Of a stretch of DNA of 64,000 nt, positions 55,694 through 64,000 are shown piece by piece (the first letter of the stretch is position 1; the number at the start of each line of letters is the position of its first letter). This DNA is from Kibdelosporangium persicum (lineage in GTDB: Bacteria > Actinomycetota > Actinomycetes > Mycobacteriales > Pseudonocardiaceae), in the NCBI RefSeq assembly GCF_013280595.1, contig NZ_JAAATY010000037.1, forward strand, positions 1 to 64,000. The letters are read 5' to 3'. The translations under genes were made by a program, and so were the position numbers. The notes beneath the pieces were generated by a model, which ran no database searches, was not told the origin of the DNA, and saw only the letters and a list, made by a program, of their open reading frames with translations.

Positions 55694-58351
55694 ATGGAAG
55701 GCATGACACTGGTGCGCGACGACTCGCCGTCGTCGGCCGCGACCGGGGTCTGGTCCCTGGCCGGGCGGTCCGAGGAGCTGGAGCGGATCGCCGCGTCGGC
55801 CCGTGGCCGGGCCGGGCCCGCTGGAGCGGTGCTGATCGGCCCGGCGGGGGTGGGGAAGACCCGGGTGGCGCGGGAGGCTTTGCGAGCGGCCGAACAGCGG
55901 GGCGCGCTGGTCCGGTGGGTGGCGGGCACGGCTTCGGCACGGGAGTTGCCGCTGGGGGCCTTTGCGGCGACCGTGAAACTCACCGACCTGGACCCGGCCA
56001 GGTTGGTGCCCCAGGCCACGGAGGCATTGCTGGCGGGTGCGGGTCCGGCGGGTGCGGTCGTCGTGGTGGACGACGCGCACCAGTTGGACGAGCTGTCCGC
56101 GGTGCTCGTACACCAGCTGGTGCTGCGCAAGGCGGCGAATGTGGTGCTCACGCTGCGCACCGGGGAGACAGCGCCGGACGCGGTGACGGCGTTGTGGAAG
56201 GACGGGCACCTACTGCGGCTGGAACTCGAACCGCTGTCCCCGCAGGAGACCGCGACCCTGGTGGAGACGAGGCTGGGTGGCCTGGTGGACGACGTCGCCG
56301 TGCGGCGGTTGTGGTCCATCACCCGGGGCAATCCGTTGTACCTGCGGCAGTTGGTCGACGACGAGCTGGCATCGGGCCGGCTGCGCCAGGTCGTCGGGGT
56401 GTGGCGGTGGTCGGGGCGGTTCACGTTGTCGCCGGCGTTGGTGGAGCTGGTCGCTCCCCGGATCGGGAAGCTGCCGCAGAACCAGCGCGACGTTCTCGAT
56501 GTGCTCACCTTCGGCGGCCCCTTGGAGGTGCCGCTGCTGGCGGAGCTGACCGGTGCCCGCGTGATGGAGGAGATGGAGGACAAGGGGCTGATCGAGGTAT
56601 GCCAGCAGGGGCGGCGGTGGCAGGTCCGGCTGGCCGACCCGATGTTGGGTGAGGTGCAGCGGATGCGGACAGGCGCGCTGTACGCCCGGCGGCTGCGCCG
56701 TCGGATCGCGTCCGCGCTGAGCGCGAGGGGTGGGCGGCGAGCCGACGACGCGCTGCGTCATGCGGTGCTGCTGCTGGATTCCGATGTCCAGCCCGATGCC
56801 GTGTTGCTCACCAAAGCCGCTCGCCGGGCCACCGAACTGGGAGACCTCGCGTTGGCCGCCCGGCTGGCCAGGACCGCGGTGTACGTCGGAGGCGGTTTCG
56901 AGTCACGGTTGCTGCTTGGCACCGCGCTTGGCTGGACCGGCCGGGTGGCCGAGGCCGGCAGCGAGTGGGCCGCGCTGCGCACCCTGGCCCAGACCGACGT
57001 CCAGCAAGCACAGGCCGCGATGGCACGGGCGAAGGTGCTGGCGTGGTCCGGCCGTCCGGCGGAAGCCGAGGCCGAGCTGGCCGCCGCGGCCTACGCCACC
57101 AACGACGAGGCCGCCGCCCTTGAGCTGGCCGGGGTGCGTTCGGTGCTGGACGCCTACCTCGGCCGGACTGTTCAGGCTGCCGAAACAGGCGCCGAGGTGC
57201 TGGCCCACCCGCGATGCCCGTCGGCCGCGGTGCCGTGGGTGAGTTGGGGGCTGGCGATGGCGTGCGGGGGACTCGGGCGTCTCGACGGCATCGAGAAGGC
57301 GTTGCGACGGATCGAGTCCGAGGCGTCGGGAGCCGGGTTGCACCAACTGGCCCTCGTGGTGATGTCCTCAATGCGCGGACTGCTCCTGGCCGGTCTGCCC
57401 GATCAGGCGGACCGGATCGCACGATGGTTCCGCGAACAATGCCCCGATTCCCCCGGGCGTCGTTCCGTTGACATCTTCACCGGCTTCATGTCGGCGGAGT
57501 CGGCGAGCTTCCGCGGCCAGGTCGAGACCGCGGCGCGCGGGTACCGTCAGGCTGTCGCGGCGCACCACGGCGCGGATCCCAACGGCTGGATATTCACCGG
57601 GTTGGTGGGCCTCACCACCGCGCTGGGGATGCGCGGTGACCCGGCTTCCGCACGCCAGGCACTGCAGGCGATGACAGCCGAGCACCATCCCACGTACGTC
57701 TACCTGGCACCGAACGTGCTGATAGCGCGGGCATGGGTGGTCGCCGCCGAAGGTGAGGTGAGCGAAGCCGCCGCGTTGGCCCGCAAGGCGGCGGGCGTGG
57801 CCGCGTCGCAGGGCCAGTCGGCGGTGGAGGTCTTCGCGTTGCACACCGCGGTCCGTTTCGGCGACGGCACGGTGGCCGACAGGCTCACTCGGCTGGCCAC
57901 GGAGGTCAACGGGCCCCGGGCCCAGATCGCGGCCGCGCACGCCGTCGCACTGGCGGCCGACGATGGTCCCGGGTTGCAGGCCGTCTCGGTGAGACTCGAA
58001 CAGATCGGCGCCCTGCTCCTGGCCGTGGACGCCGCTGCCCAAGCAGCGGCAGCGTTCTTCCGCCACAACCGGCGGGGCTCCGCCCAGACGGCAACGGCTC
58101 GCGCCCGCAGGCTCGCGCAAGCCTGCGAAGGCGCACGGACTCCCGCGCTGGCCGCGCTCACCGCACCGCCGGAGATCACCCGCCGGCAACGCGAGATCAT
58201 CGCCCTTGCCGCCAGTGGCCTGTCCAACGGCGAAATCGCGCAGCGGCTGGTCGTGTCCATCCGGACAGTCGAGAACCACCTTTACCGTGCCAGCACGAAA
58301 CTCGGTGTCTCCAACCGCGCGGAACTGGCCGCCCTGATCGACGAAGCCTAG
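55694..58351 (+). CDS. LuxR-family LAL regulator (AAA ATPase, C-terminal HTH)
   Basis: The 885-residue protein has an N-terminal ATPase with Walker A IGPAGVGKTRVARE (near residue 50) and Walker B AVVVVDDAHQLDEL (near 118), a long helical middle (about 300-800), and a C-terminal LuxR HTH: ITRRQREIIALAASGLSNGE and RTVENHLYRASTKLGVSNRA (about 823-880). Large ATP-binding LuxR regulators are common pathway activators in actinomycete clusters. It is divergent from the halogenation operon with a palindrome between, so it most likely controls that operon. ATG 55694 follows GGGGGAG; MEGMTL leaves a second ATG as alternative. Confidence 0.93.
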   Translation: MEGMTLVRDDSPSSAATGVWSLAGRSEELERIAASARGRAGPAGAVLIGPAGVGKTRVAREALRAAEQRGALVRWVAGTASARELPLGAFAATVKLTDLDPARLVPQATEALLAGAGPAGAVVVVDDAHQLDELSAVLVHQLVLRKAANVVLTLRTGETAPDAVTALWKDGHLLRLELEPLSPQETATLVETRLGGLVDDVAVRRLWSITRGNPLYLRQLVDDELASGRLRQVVGVWRWSGRFTLSPALVELVAPRIGKLPQNQRDVLDVLTFGGPLEVPLLAELTGARVMEEMEDKGLIEVCQQGRRWQVRLADPMLGEVQRMRTGALYARRLRRRIASALSARGGRRADDALRHAVLLLDSDVQPDAVLLTKAARRATELGDLALAARLARTAVYVGGGFESRLLLGTALGWTGRVAEAGSEWAALRTLAQTDVQQAQAAMARAKVLAWSGRPAEAEAELAAAAYATNDEAAALELAGVRSVLDAYLGRTVQAAETGAEVLAHPRCPSAAVPWVSWGLAMACGGLGRLDGIEKALRRIESEASGAGLHQLALVVMSSMRGLLLAGLPDQADRIARWFREQCPDSPGRRSVDIFTGFMSAESASFRGQVETAARGYRQAVAAHHGADPNGWIFTGLVGLTTALGMRGDPASARQALQAMTAEHHPTYVYLAPNVLIARAWVVAAEGEVSEAAALARKAAGVAASQGQSAVEVFALHTAVRFGDGTVADRLTRLATEVNGPRAQIAAAHAVALAADDGPGLQAVSVRLEQIGALLLAVDAAAQAAAAFFRHNRRGSAQTATARARRLAQACEGARTPALAALTAPPEITRRQREIIALAASGLSNGEIAQRLVVSIRTVENHLYRASTKLGVSNRAELAALIDEA

Positions 58352-58369
58352 TACCTTCTCCGACGCTGT

Positions 58370-58571
58370 GCCGCTCGAAACTCGTCGCCGCAGTTCGGAC
58401 GGCTTGGTGGTACTCGTTGATGATGCTTGTCCTGGCCGGGACTGAGGTGCCGTCGACCTCTTGCTCCTAGTGGAGGCCGCGTTTTCCCGGGGTCCAGAAG
58501 GGTTTCACGGTGATCGATCCGCGGGGCCAGCCGCGTTGGCGGACGAGGTGGTCGCGGATTTCTGACCAACA
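58370..58571 (-). pseudogene. Degenerate ORF in the 454-base gap after the LAL regulator
   Basis: One minus-strand frame reads EIRDHLVRQRGWPRGSITVK and then PFWTPGKRGLH with coding-like codons, meets TAG at 58467-58469, and continues in the same frame as EVDGTSVPARTSIINEYHQA. No start or complete domain is visible. It resembles a decayed fragment of a larger gene, perhaps of a mobile element, but I cannot name the family. The rest of 58352-58805 holds no supportable gene. Confidence 0.3.
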
Positions 58572-58805
58572 CCTACCCAACCGACTGATCACACCCCCAG
58601 CATTGACGCCCAGCACTGACGACGATCTCGGCGACCGGCGGTTCGCAGCTCGCCGGTTGCGGGGCAGTGGCGTCCGAGGTGTCGCAGTTGGGTCGGGCGC
58701 CGCACTGTCGGGTGTTCGCCGGACATCGGAAACGAAGTCGTACTCCTACCTTATGGATAGCCGCGGCGACGCGGCCATCGAGAGCGAACTGAGGGTGGAG
58801 TGCAG

Positions 58806-59240
58806 ATGGGGAAGACGACGCGCCGCGCCACGAGTATGGGGCTCATGGCAATGGCGACGGTGGTGGCCGGCTTGCTGACCGCGCCGGCCGCGAACGCGGC
58901 CAGCTGGTACAGCAGCGTGCCCACCAACGCCACGAACGTGGAGACCGTGATGGAGGCGGAGCTGGGTTCCGGCGGTTACCTCCAGATCCGACGCGGCAAG
59001 TACGACGGCAGGACGTACCTCTGGGGCCGGGTCGCCTCGCCCGGGTCGACGTACAACAGCGACCACACCCTGCGATTCCAGATCGGCCTGGGTTGCGCTT
59101 CCGCCACGACGTCCAAGGACATCGACCGGACGACCTATACCTCCGCCACGACGCGGGACACCGACTGCACGTACTTCGCGAACATCATCAAGAGAAGCAC
59201 CGGCAAGGTGGTCAAGGGTCTCCAGCTCAACAATCCCTGA
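58806..59240 (+). CDS. Small secreted protein, unknown function
   Basis: The 144-residue product has a signal peptide (MGKTTRRATSMGLMAMATVV then AGLLTAPAANA with an ANA-A cleavage site) and a mature part of about 115 residues with two Cys (GLGCASAT, DTDCTYF) probably in one disulfide, and many Thr, Ser and Tyr. The size and pattern fit a compact beta-rich extracellular protein. ATG 58806 has GGTGGAG upstream and is preferred to GTG 58800. I do not recognise a named family. It faces the large SARP gene across a terminator. Confidence 0.75.
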   Translation: MGKTTRRATSMGLMAMATVVAGLLTAPAANAASWYSSVPTNATNVETVMEAELGSGGYLQIRRGKYDGRTYLWGRVASPGSTYNSDHTLRFQIGLGCASATTSKDIDRTTYTSATTRDTDCTYFANIIKRSTGKVVKGLQLNNP

Positions 59241-59252
59241 CCCGGTGGACCG

Positions 59253-59281
59253 GGGCCCTGCCGCGCACCGTGGCAGGGCCC
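59253..59281. terminator. Bidirectional hairpin between convergent genes
   Basis: GGGCCCTGCC at 59253-59262 and GGCAGGGCCC at 59272-59281 are exact inverted repeats around a 9-base loop, 12 bases after the secreted-protein stop and 62 bases from the SARP stop on the other strand. No T-run follows on either side, as is common in high-GC actinomycetes. Confidence 0.65.
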
Positions 59282-59343
59282 GTCCGCGACACACCCTGTC
59301 CTGACACAGCGGCTGACAGGCCTCGCGACGGGCTCCGCCGGCC

Positions 59344-62070
59344 TCAGGAGGCCTGGGTGGCGGGTGTCTCGCCGAGCCGGAGGATGGCCGGCAGCCTGAG
59401 CTCGTTCCCCAGCCGCTCGGCCTGCGCCCAGTGCGGCCGGGCCGCCTGCTCACCGCTGAGATGGGCCATGACGTTGCCGATCTCGCGGTGGTACAGCGCA
59501 TCGAGGTACCGGTCGCCGATGTCGTTGATGATGGCCTGGCCTTGGTGGAACAGCATGAGCGCGCTGTGCGGACGGCCCAACGCGTACATCGCCCGGCCGG
59601 CTGTGTGCAGTGCCAAGGCGTGCACGTTGGACACCTTGTGCACCGCGCACAGGTCGGTCGCCTGCCGAGCCAGTCGCAGCGCGTCACGGAAGAGGCCGAG
59701 TTCCAGCAACACATTGGCGTTGCCGGTCAGGGCGTACGTTTCCAGGACGACGTCGCCGGTCTCCCTGGCGATGTCCACTGCGGACCGAAGGGCGGCGGCC
59801 GCCTCGTCCAGCCTGCCGAGTGACAGGTAGCAGGAACCGAGCGAAGCGAGCACGACGCCCTCAGTGTGCCGGTCGTGGCGGCTCAGCCGCGCGGCTGCCG
59901 TGCAGTACGCCAAGGCGTCCGCGGCCTGGCCTGCCTTGACCAGGACGGTGCCCAGCGTCATCAGGAAGAGGGCCTGGGCTTTGTCGTGGCCGACGGCCTG
60001 GGCGGCGGCCAGCCCTTTGGCGCACACCGCGGCTTGCTGGTTGAGGTCGCTGCGGCGGTAGTAGTAGCGGGCCAGGCACAGCGCCAGGCGCCACGTGCGT
60101 TCCCGGTACCCCTGTGCCTCGGCGAGATTGAGCACGCTGTGCAGGTTGGCCAGTTCGGTGGTGAACCAGTGGACGGCGTCCTGCGGCACCGGTGTCTCCG
60201 CGGCCGGGTACTCCACGGCGAGGTGCGGCGACCAGAGATGGCCGGCGAACAGGGCGCAGGCTTGTTCGGCGGTCTGCAGGTAGTAGTCGACGAGCCGGAC
60301 GGTGGCGGCCTCGCGTTGCTCGTCAGGTTCCTGCCCGGCGACCCGGGCCATGAACAGCCGGGTGAGGGCGCGGCTGCTGTAACGCCCGGGTTTGGTCTCC
60401 TGCAACAGGTGCACGGCCGCCAGCATGTCCAGGTTGGACCACGCCTCGTCCGTGCCGGTGCCCATCAGCGCCGCGGCGCAGTACTTGTCGATGTCCGGCC
60501 CGCCGTGCCCGTCGAGCAGCCGGAACAGCCGCGCGGCCGACGGGGACAGCCTGCGGTAGGTCAACCGCAGGGCCGCGTCCACTCCCGATCCCGCGGACGG
60601 CGGCGAGAGCGCACGGAGCCTGCGGCGTTCGTCGGACAGTTCCGCGACGAGGTCCCGTACCGTCCACTGGGGACTTGCCGCGAGCCGGCCGCCCACGATC
60701 CGCAGCGCCAGTGGCAGCCGGTCGCAGAGTTCGGCGAGCCGCTTCGCCGCCTGCTTGTCGGCCCACACCCGCGTGCGGCCGGCCAGCAGGCCGAGCGCGG
60801 TGACCGAGTCGTCAAGGGACAGCACGTCGACCGGGAACGGTACGGCTCCCTCAGTGATGATCAGGTCGTCCAGCCGGTGCCGGCTCGTCACCATCACGGC
60901 GCACGAGGACGAACCGGGCAGCAGCTGCCGGACCTGCTCGGCGGAGTGGGCGTTGTCCAGCACGACCAGCATCCTCTTGCCTGCCACCATGGAGCGGTAC
61001 AGGGCCGCGCGCTCCGCCGGCTCGGCCGGGATGCGCACGTCGGGGACACCCAGTGCACGCAGGAAACCTGCCAGCGCCGAACCGGGCTCGACCGGGTCGC
61101 CCTCGTCGAACCCCTTGAGGTCGACGAAAAGCTGGCCGTCCGGCATGTCGGCGGCGAGTCTATGTCCGCAGTGGAGCGCCAGCGCGGTCTTGCCCACGCC
61201 CGGCGGTCCGGTCAGCACACGGATCGGCGCGTCGTGCGGATGCAGGCTGGCGGTGAGTTCGGCCAGCTGCTTGTCCCGGCCGACCAGGCCCTGGCTCCTG
61301 CGGGGCAGCTGCGCGGGCACCACACCGGGCTGGACCGCGTCCGGCACGGTCGTGCCCGCCAGGAGCAGCTGGTACGTGTGCCGCAGGCCGCTGCTCGGGT
61401 CCACGCCGAGCTCGTCGGCCAGCGCGGCCTTGGTGCGGTGGAACAACCGCAGGGCCTCCGTTTGCCGCCCGGTCTCGAACAGGCCCCGCATCAGCAGTTC
61501 GACCAGGGGCTCCCGGATCGGCCAGCGGTCCACCGCGTCCTGAAGGTCCTCGACCGCCTCGCCGACCCGGCCGAGCTGTGACAGCGACTCGCCGAGCTCC
61601 TGCAGGGCCACCAGCCTGGTCTCGTCCAGCCGGGCCATGACCTGCTCGCGCAGCGGTGCCGCCGGGACGTCGGCCAGCACCGGGCCGCGCCACAGCGCCA
61701 ACGCCGACCGCAGCACCTCCACCCGCTCGGCCGCGGGCATGGTCCTGGCGGCGGCGACCAGGTCGTCGAACCGGCTGACGTCCACAGTGGAACGGTCGGC
61801 CACCAGTTGGTAGCCGGGCGCCCTGGTGACCAGCCGCACACCGTTGCCGAGCACCTTGCGCAGCTGGGCGATGTGGCCCTGAAGGGCGGCGCGGGCACTC
61901 GGCGGTGGGTGGCCGTCCCACGCGATGTCCATCAGCCGGTCGGCGGACACGACCTTGTTCACCTCGAGGGCGAGCACGGCCAGCACGGTCCGTCGTTTGG
62001 CCGCGCTCAGCGCCACGACCTGCCCGCCTGGGCCGATCAGCTCGACCGGGCCGAACAGCCGGATCCGCAT
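59344..62070 (-). CDS. SARP-family regulator with NB-ARC and TPR domains (AfsR-like)
   Basis: The 908-residue regulator has an OmpR-type winged helix (MRIRLFGPVELIGPGG, SADRLMDIAWDGHPP, LQGHIAQLRKVLG) to about residue 90, a BTAD domain to about 250, an NB-ARC ATPase (Walker A TGPPGVGKTALALHCG near 293, Walker B KRMLVVLDNAHSAEQ near 366) and a C-terminal TPR-like half (about 600-900, repeats such as ALFLMTLGTVLVKAGQAADA). ATG 62070 is chosen: GGGGAG precedes it, and the 229 codons that remain open upstream are antisense to the ESX genes. The domain order is that of AfsR. No biosynthetic operon adjoins it, so it may be a global rather than pathway regulator. Confidence 0.92.
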   Translation of the reverse strand: MRIRLFGPVELIGPGGQVVALSAAKRRTVLAVLALEVNKVVSADRLMDIAWDGHPPPSARAALQGHIAQLRKVLGNGVRLVTRAPGYQLVADRSTVDVSRFDDLVAAARTMPAAERVEVLRSALALWRGPVLADVPAAPLREQVMARLDETRLVALQELGESLSQLGRVGEAVEDLQDAVDRWPIREPLVELLMRGLFETGRQTEALRLFHRTKAALADELGVDPSSGLRHTYQLLLAGTTVPDAVQPGVVPAQLPRRSQGLVGRDKQLAELTASLHPHDAPIRVLTGPPGVGKTALALHCGHRLAADMPDGQLFVDLKGFDEGDPVEPGSALAGFLRALGVPDVRIPAEPAERAALYRSMVAGKRMLVVLDNAHSAEQVRQLLPGSSSCAVMVTSRHRLDDLIITEGAVPFPVDVLSLDDSVTALGLLAGRTRVWADKQAAKRLAELCDRLPLALRIVGGRLAASPQWTVRDLVAELSDERRRLRALSPPSAGSGVDAALRLTYRRLSPSAARLFRLLDGHGGPDIDKYCAAALMGTGTDEAWSNLDMLAAVHLLQETKPGRYSSRALTRLFMARVAGQEPDEQREAATVRLVDYYLQTAEQACALFAGHLWSPHLAVEYPAAETPVPQDAVHWFTTELANLHSVLNLAEAQGYRERTWRLALCLARYYYRRSDLNQQAAVCAKGLAAAQAVGHDKAQALFLMTLGTVLVKAGQAADALAYCTAAARLSRHDRHTEGVVLASLGSCYLSLGRLDEAAAALRSAVDIARETGDVVLETYALTGNANVLLELGLFRDALRLARQATDLCAVHKVSNVHALALHTAGRAMYALGRPHSALMLFHQGQAIINDIGDRYLDALYHREIGNVMAHLSGEQAARPHWAQAERLGNELRLPAILRLGETPATQAS

Positions 62071-62238
62071 GTGGTGCTCCCCAACAACGGTGGTTCGGAG
62101 GCCGGGGTGGTGGCGCTTCCACGCCGCGAGCCTCAAGGTGCCCGCCCGGAGTTGGGCTGGCGTTGGCCGAACATTAGCCGGTCCTGGCAGCGTGCCGGAG
62201 ATCCAGTTCACGCCGCGCGCGCACTGTTTCGGGGAGAC

Positions 62239-62649
62239 ATGTACGACGATCAGCCGGTGCAGGCCGGAATGCGGGAGCGGTTGGCGGTGCTCGCCGCCGA
62301 CATGGCAACTTTGCGCCACGATGTGGAAAGCGGCCAACTGCGGCTCGACCCTGAGGCGGGCCAGCAGATCCGCGACATGCTCGCCAGGCAGATGGAGCAG
62401 GTGGACGGCTGGCTGGCCCAGGCCCGCGGCTTGGCCCGGCGGGCCCCGCTCGGTCAGAACCCGGTCGGTGACGCGATGGCGGCGAAGTTCGAGGAACGCG
62501 CGGGCGGCGGCGGCACGTCCTTCACGGCGGTGTTCACCAGCTACCGGCAGGTCCTGCAGGACACCGACGACACCGTCGAAGAGGCGATGCGGCGCTACCG
62601 GGACGTGGAGGAACGGACGAGCGAGACGTTCAAGAGGCTCGCCCAGTGA
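62239..62649 (+). CDS. ESX-locus helical protein (YbaB/EspC-like), unknown function
   Basis: The 136-residue product is mainly helical and charged: RERLAVLAADMATLRHDVES, QIRDMLARQMEQVDGWLAQA and a C-terminal DTVEEAMRRYRDVEERTSE, with NPVGDAMAAKFEERAGGGG between. Proteins like this precede PPE/WXG-type genes in Pseudonocardiaceae type VII secretion loci and may be chaperone or substrate. ATG 62239 follows GGGGAGAC. Its stop overlaps the next start (GTGA). Confidence 0.7.
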   Translation: MYDDQPVQAGMRERLAVLAADMATLRHDVESGQLRLDPEAGQQIRDMLARQMEQVDGWLAQARGLARRAPLGQNPVGDAMAAKFEERAGGGGTSFTAVFTSYRQVLQDTDDTVEEAMRRYRDVEERTSETFKRLAQ

Positions 62650-62715
62650 CATCAGCCGCAGTGACGTCAGTCCCAGTGACATCAGCCCCAATGACATCAG
62701 TCCCAGTGACATCGG
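62646..62715. repeat. Minisatellite of about 15-18 bp units
   Basis: Imperfect tandem copies of GTGACATCAGCCCCA occur with variations such as GTGACGTCAGTCCCA and ATGACATCAGTCCCA, decaying towards 62760. They lie inside the 60-codon ORF and keep its frame. Confidence 0.6.
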
Positions 62716-62828
62716 CGGCGGTGATATCAACTGCGGTGAAACCCGGACTGGTGACATCCGAACCGGGGTCCGAACGGGACGGTGCGGGCCCGGGGCCGGC
62801 CGTGGCAGGGGGAAGGGCAGTTCGATGA
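62646..62828 (+). CDS. 60-residue low-complexity protein coupled to ESX genes
   Basis: This short ORF is coupled at both ends: GTG 62646 overlaps the previous stop and its own stop overlaps the next ATG. The product is a run of near-repeats (MTSAAVTSVPVTSAPMTSVP then VTSAAV) followed by a Gly/Pro-rich tail. It could be a real small protein, or mainly a ribosome pathway that links the two larger genes after repeat expansion. No known family. Confidence 0.45.
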   Translation: MTSAAVTSVPVTSAPMTSVPVTSAAVISTAVKPGLVTSEPGSERDGAGPGPAVAGGRAVR

Positions 62829-64000
62829 CGTACGAGGAGCCGAACCGGCCTGCGATCCAGGAGGTCGAGAACTGGGGCTCACGCAGCCACCGCGCTCTCT
62901 ACGAGGCGGTCCACGCCAACAACGACCCAGGGCAGGCCACGGCGCTGGCCAACGAGTGGGCGACCATTGGCAGCGACATCGGCGAGGCGGCCCAGGAGGT
63001 CGCCCGTGGGCTGCGGGCCAGTGAGGCCGGGTGGCAGGGCGCGTCGGCCACCAAGGCCCGCAACGCCATGATGCGGCTGTCCGCTTGGGGCGAGAGCGCC
63101 GCGCAGACCGCCACCGGCATCGGCGGGCGGGTGGCCGAACAGGCCTACATCGCGCAGAAGGCCCGCGACACCATGCCCGAACCGGTGGAGTTCGACATGG
63201 GCGCGATGCTGATGCGCGGCTTCGCCATGGGCGGGCTGATCGGCCTGGCCATCGCGGCGGCCGACGTCAAGGCGGCCAGCGACCGGGCCAACGCGGCGCA
63301 CCAGCAGGCTGTCGCGGTGATGACCACCATGGAGAACGAGTCGCGCGCGGTGGACAACAACGTCCCGGTGTTCGCGATGCCGCCGAACCCCGTCCGCGGT
63401 GACGACTCCGACCAGCTGATGGCGTTCCGTTCCGCACGCCCGGACCGCAGCGTCGAGCAGGAAGAGTTCCGGCAGGGCGAGCTGCGGGAACCCACGATCC
63501 CCGACTCGGCCATCCGCAGCGGCCCGGCCGGTGGCGAGATCGACCCGGCGACCCTCGACGGGCGGATGACCGGCACCAGGATGGACGTCGGCGCGCCGGG
63601 CTCCCCGGCGGGCGGGGCGGCCGGAATGCCGGGCTTCCCCGGCGGGAACGGGCCGGCCGGTGGCGCCGCGTTCGCCGGTGGCGGTGGTCCGGCTGGTGGG
63701 GCGGCGTTCGCCGGTGGCGGTGGTCCGGCTGGTGGGGCGGCGTTCGCCGGTGGCGGTGGTCCGGCTGGTGGGGCGGCGTTCGCCGGTGGCGGTGGCCCAG
63801 GCGGTGCCGGAGGCGCGGGCATGCCCCCGCCGATCCCCGATGTGACCGGAGCCGCCGGCGAACCAGCCGGTTTCGCCAGCTCGGCGGACCGGTTCCTGGC
63901 CTCGACGGCCGGCGGCGCGCCCGGCATCCCCGACGGCGGCGGTTTCGGCAGCGCGATGGGCGGCGGGAACGTGCCCGGCGGGCCGGGGAGCACCACGGGC
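62825..64000 (+). CDS. PPE/WXG-type ESX secretion substrate-like protein, 3' end outside window
   Basis: The frame is open from ATG 62825 to the window end (392 codons visible). An N-terminal helical domain (about residues 1-180) has WGSRSHRALYEAVHANNDPG and a WQG turn (ASEAGWQGASATKAR), the WXG-like feature of type VII secretion substrates, then a linker and a Gly/Ala/Pro-rich C-terminus with repeated GGGPAGGAAFAG units. The layout is typical of PPE-domain proteins of Pseudonocardiaceae, whose later genes usually include an ESX chaperone and secreted partner. The start is coupled to the upstream small ORF (ATGA). Confidence 0.8.
   Translation, partial: MTYEEPNRPAIQEVENWGSRSHRALYEAVHANNDPGQATALANEWATIGSDIGEAAQEVARGLRASEAGWQGASATKARNAMMRLSAWGESAAQTATGIGGRVAEQAYIAQKARDTMPEPVEFDMGAMLMRGFAMGGLIGLAIAAADVKAASDRANAAHQQAVAVMTTMENESRAVDNNVPVFAMPPNPVRGDDSDQLMAFRSARPDRSVEQEEFRQGELREPTIPDSAIRSGPAGGEIDPATLDGRMTGTRMDVGAPGSPAGGAAGMPGFPGGNGPAGGAAFAGGGGPAGGAAFAGGGGPAGGAAFAGGGGPAGGAAFAGGGGPGGAGGAGMPPPIPDVTGAAGEPAGFASSADRFLASTAGGAPGIPDGGGFGSAMGGGNVPGGPGSTTG
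63668..63796. repeat. 36-bp in-frame tandem repeat, three identical copies plus a partial fourth
   Basis: Units begin at 63668, 63704, 63740 and 63776 (the last partial) with GCGTTCGCCGGTGGCGGTGG and encode GGGPAGGAAFAG-type repeats. The three full units are identical, so the array is probably recent and copy number may vary between strains. Confidence 0.85.

Noticed and set aside
62071-62757. 229-codon N-terminal extension of the large SARP regulator
   Set aside because: It is antisense to the ESX genes and low in complexity; MRIRLFGPVE at 62070 is the usual SARP start.
63668-63796. Short regular repeats considered as CRISPR
   Set aside because: The units are directly adjacent, have no spacers and keep a Gly/Ala coding frame.

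Overview
This is a high-GC actinomycete window. I infer Pseudonocardiaceae or a near relative from the codon bias, the ESX-type locus, the three SARP-type regulators and the density of secondary-metabolite genes; no rRNA or other taxonomic marker is present. Nothing looks like tRNA, rRNA or CRISPR.

Region 1 (1-28285, + strand) is the 3' part of a nonribosomal peptide cluster. The partial first gene holds C-A-NMT-PCP and overlaps by ATGA a 5182-residue synthetase with C-A-PCP / C-A-NMT-PCP / C-A-NMT-PCP / C-A-PCP-TE, so the window shows the last five modules and product release. Five translationally coupled genes follow: aspartate decarboxylase (PanD), a cysteine-synthase-like PLP enzyme, an argininosuccinate-lyase-like enzyme, an ATP-grasp ligase and a PduX-like threonine kinase. 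The last four match the set proposed to make 2,3-diaminobutyrate in friulimicin- and pacidamycin-type clusters; PanD would add beta-alanine. Two SARP-NB-ARC regulators close the region.

Region 2 (28265-34993, - strand) is a complete lasso peptide operon in the unusual order cyclase (C), RRE (B1), protease (B2), two precursors (A1, A2), then two ABC half-transporters. Neither precursor is long enough to stand out as an ORF. They share an almost identical leader and have different 18-residue cores. A perfect 15-bp hairpin separates them from the transporter genes.

Region 3 (35000-45900) is mixed and scarred: an IS630-type transposase remnant, a serine/threonine dehydratase-like enzyme, a nitrilase cut to its N-terminal third, an XRE-cupin regulator behind a 39-bp palindrome, a GT87-like membrane protein, a frameshifted membrane protein, a secreted ammonia-lyase-like protein with a damaged MIO motif, a small secreted protein, a zinc alcohol dehydrogenase and an MFS exporter.

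Region 4 (45908-58351) is a seven-gene minus-strand operon with both a vanadium-dependent haloperoxidase and a flavin-dependent halogenase, plus flavin reductase, SnoaL-like protein, FAD/NAD(P)-binding oxidoreductase, cation/proton antiporter and an AMP-forming ligase. It has no PKS or NRPS of its own in view. A LuxR-type LAL regulator is divergent, with a palindrome in the shared promoter.

Region 5 (58352-64000) has a degenerate ORF, a secreted protein, a bidirectional terminator, a large SARP-NB-ARC-TPR regulator and the start of an ESX-type secretion locus whose third gene, with 36-bp tandem repeats, runs off the window.
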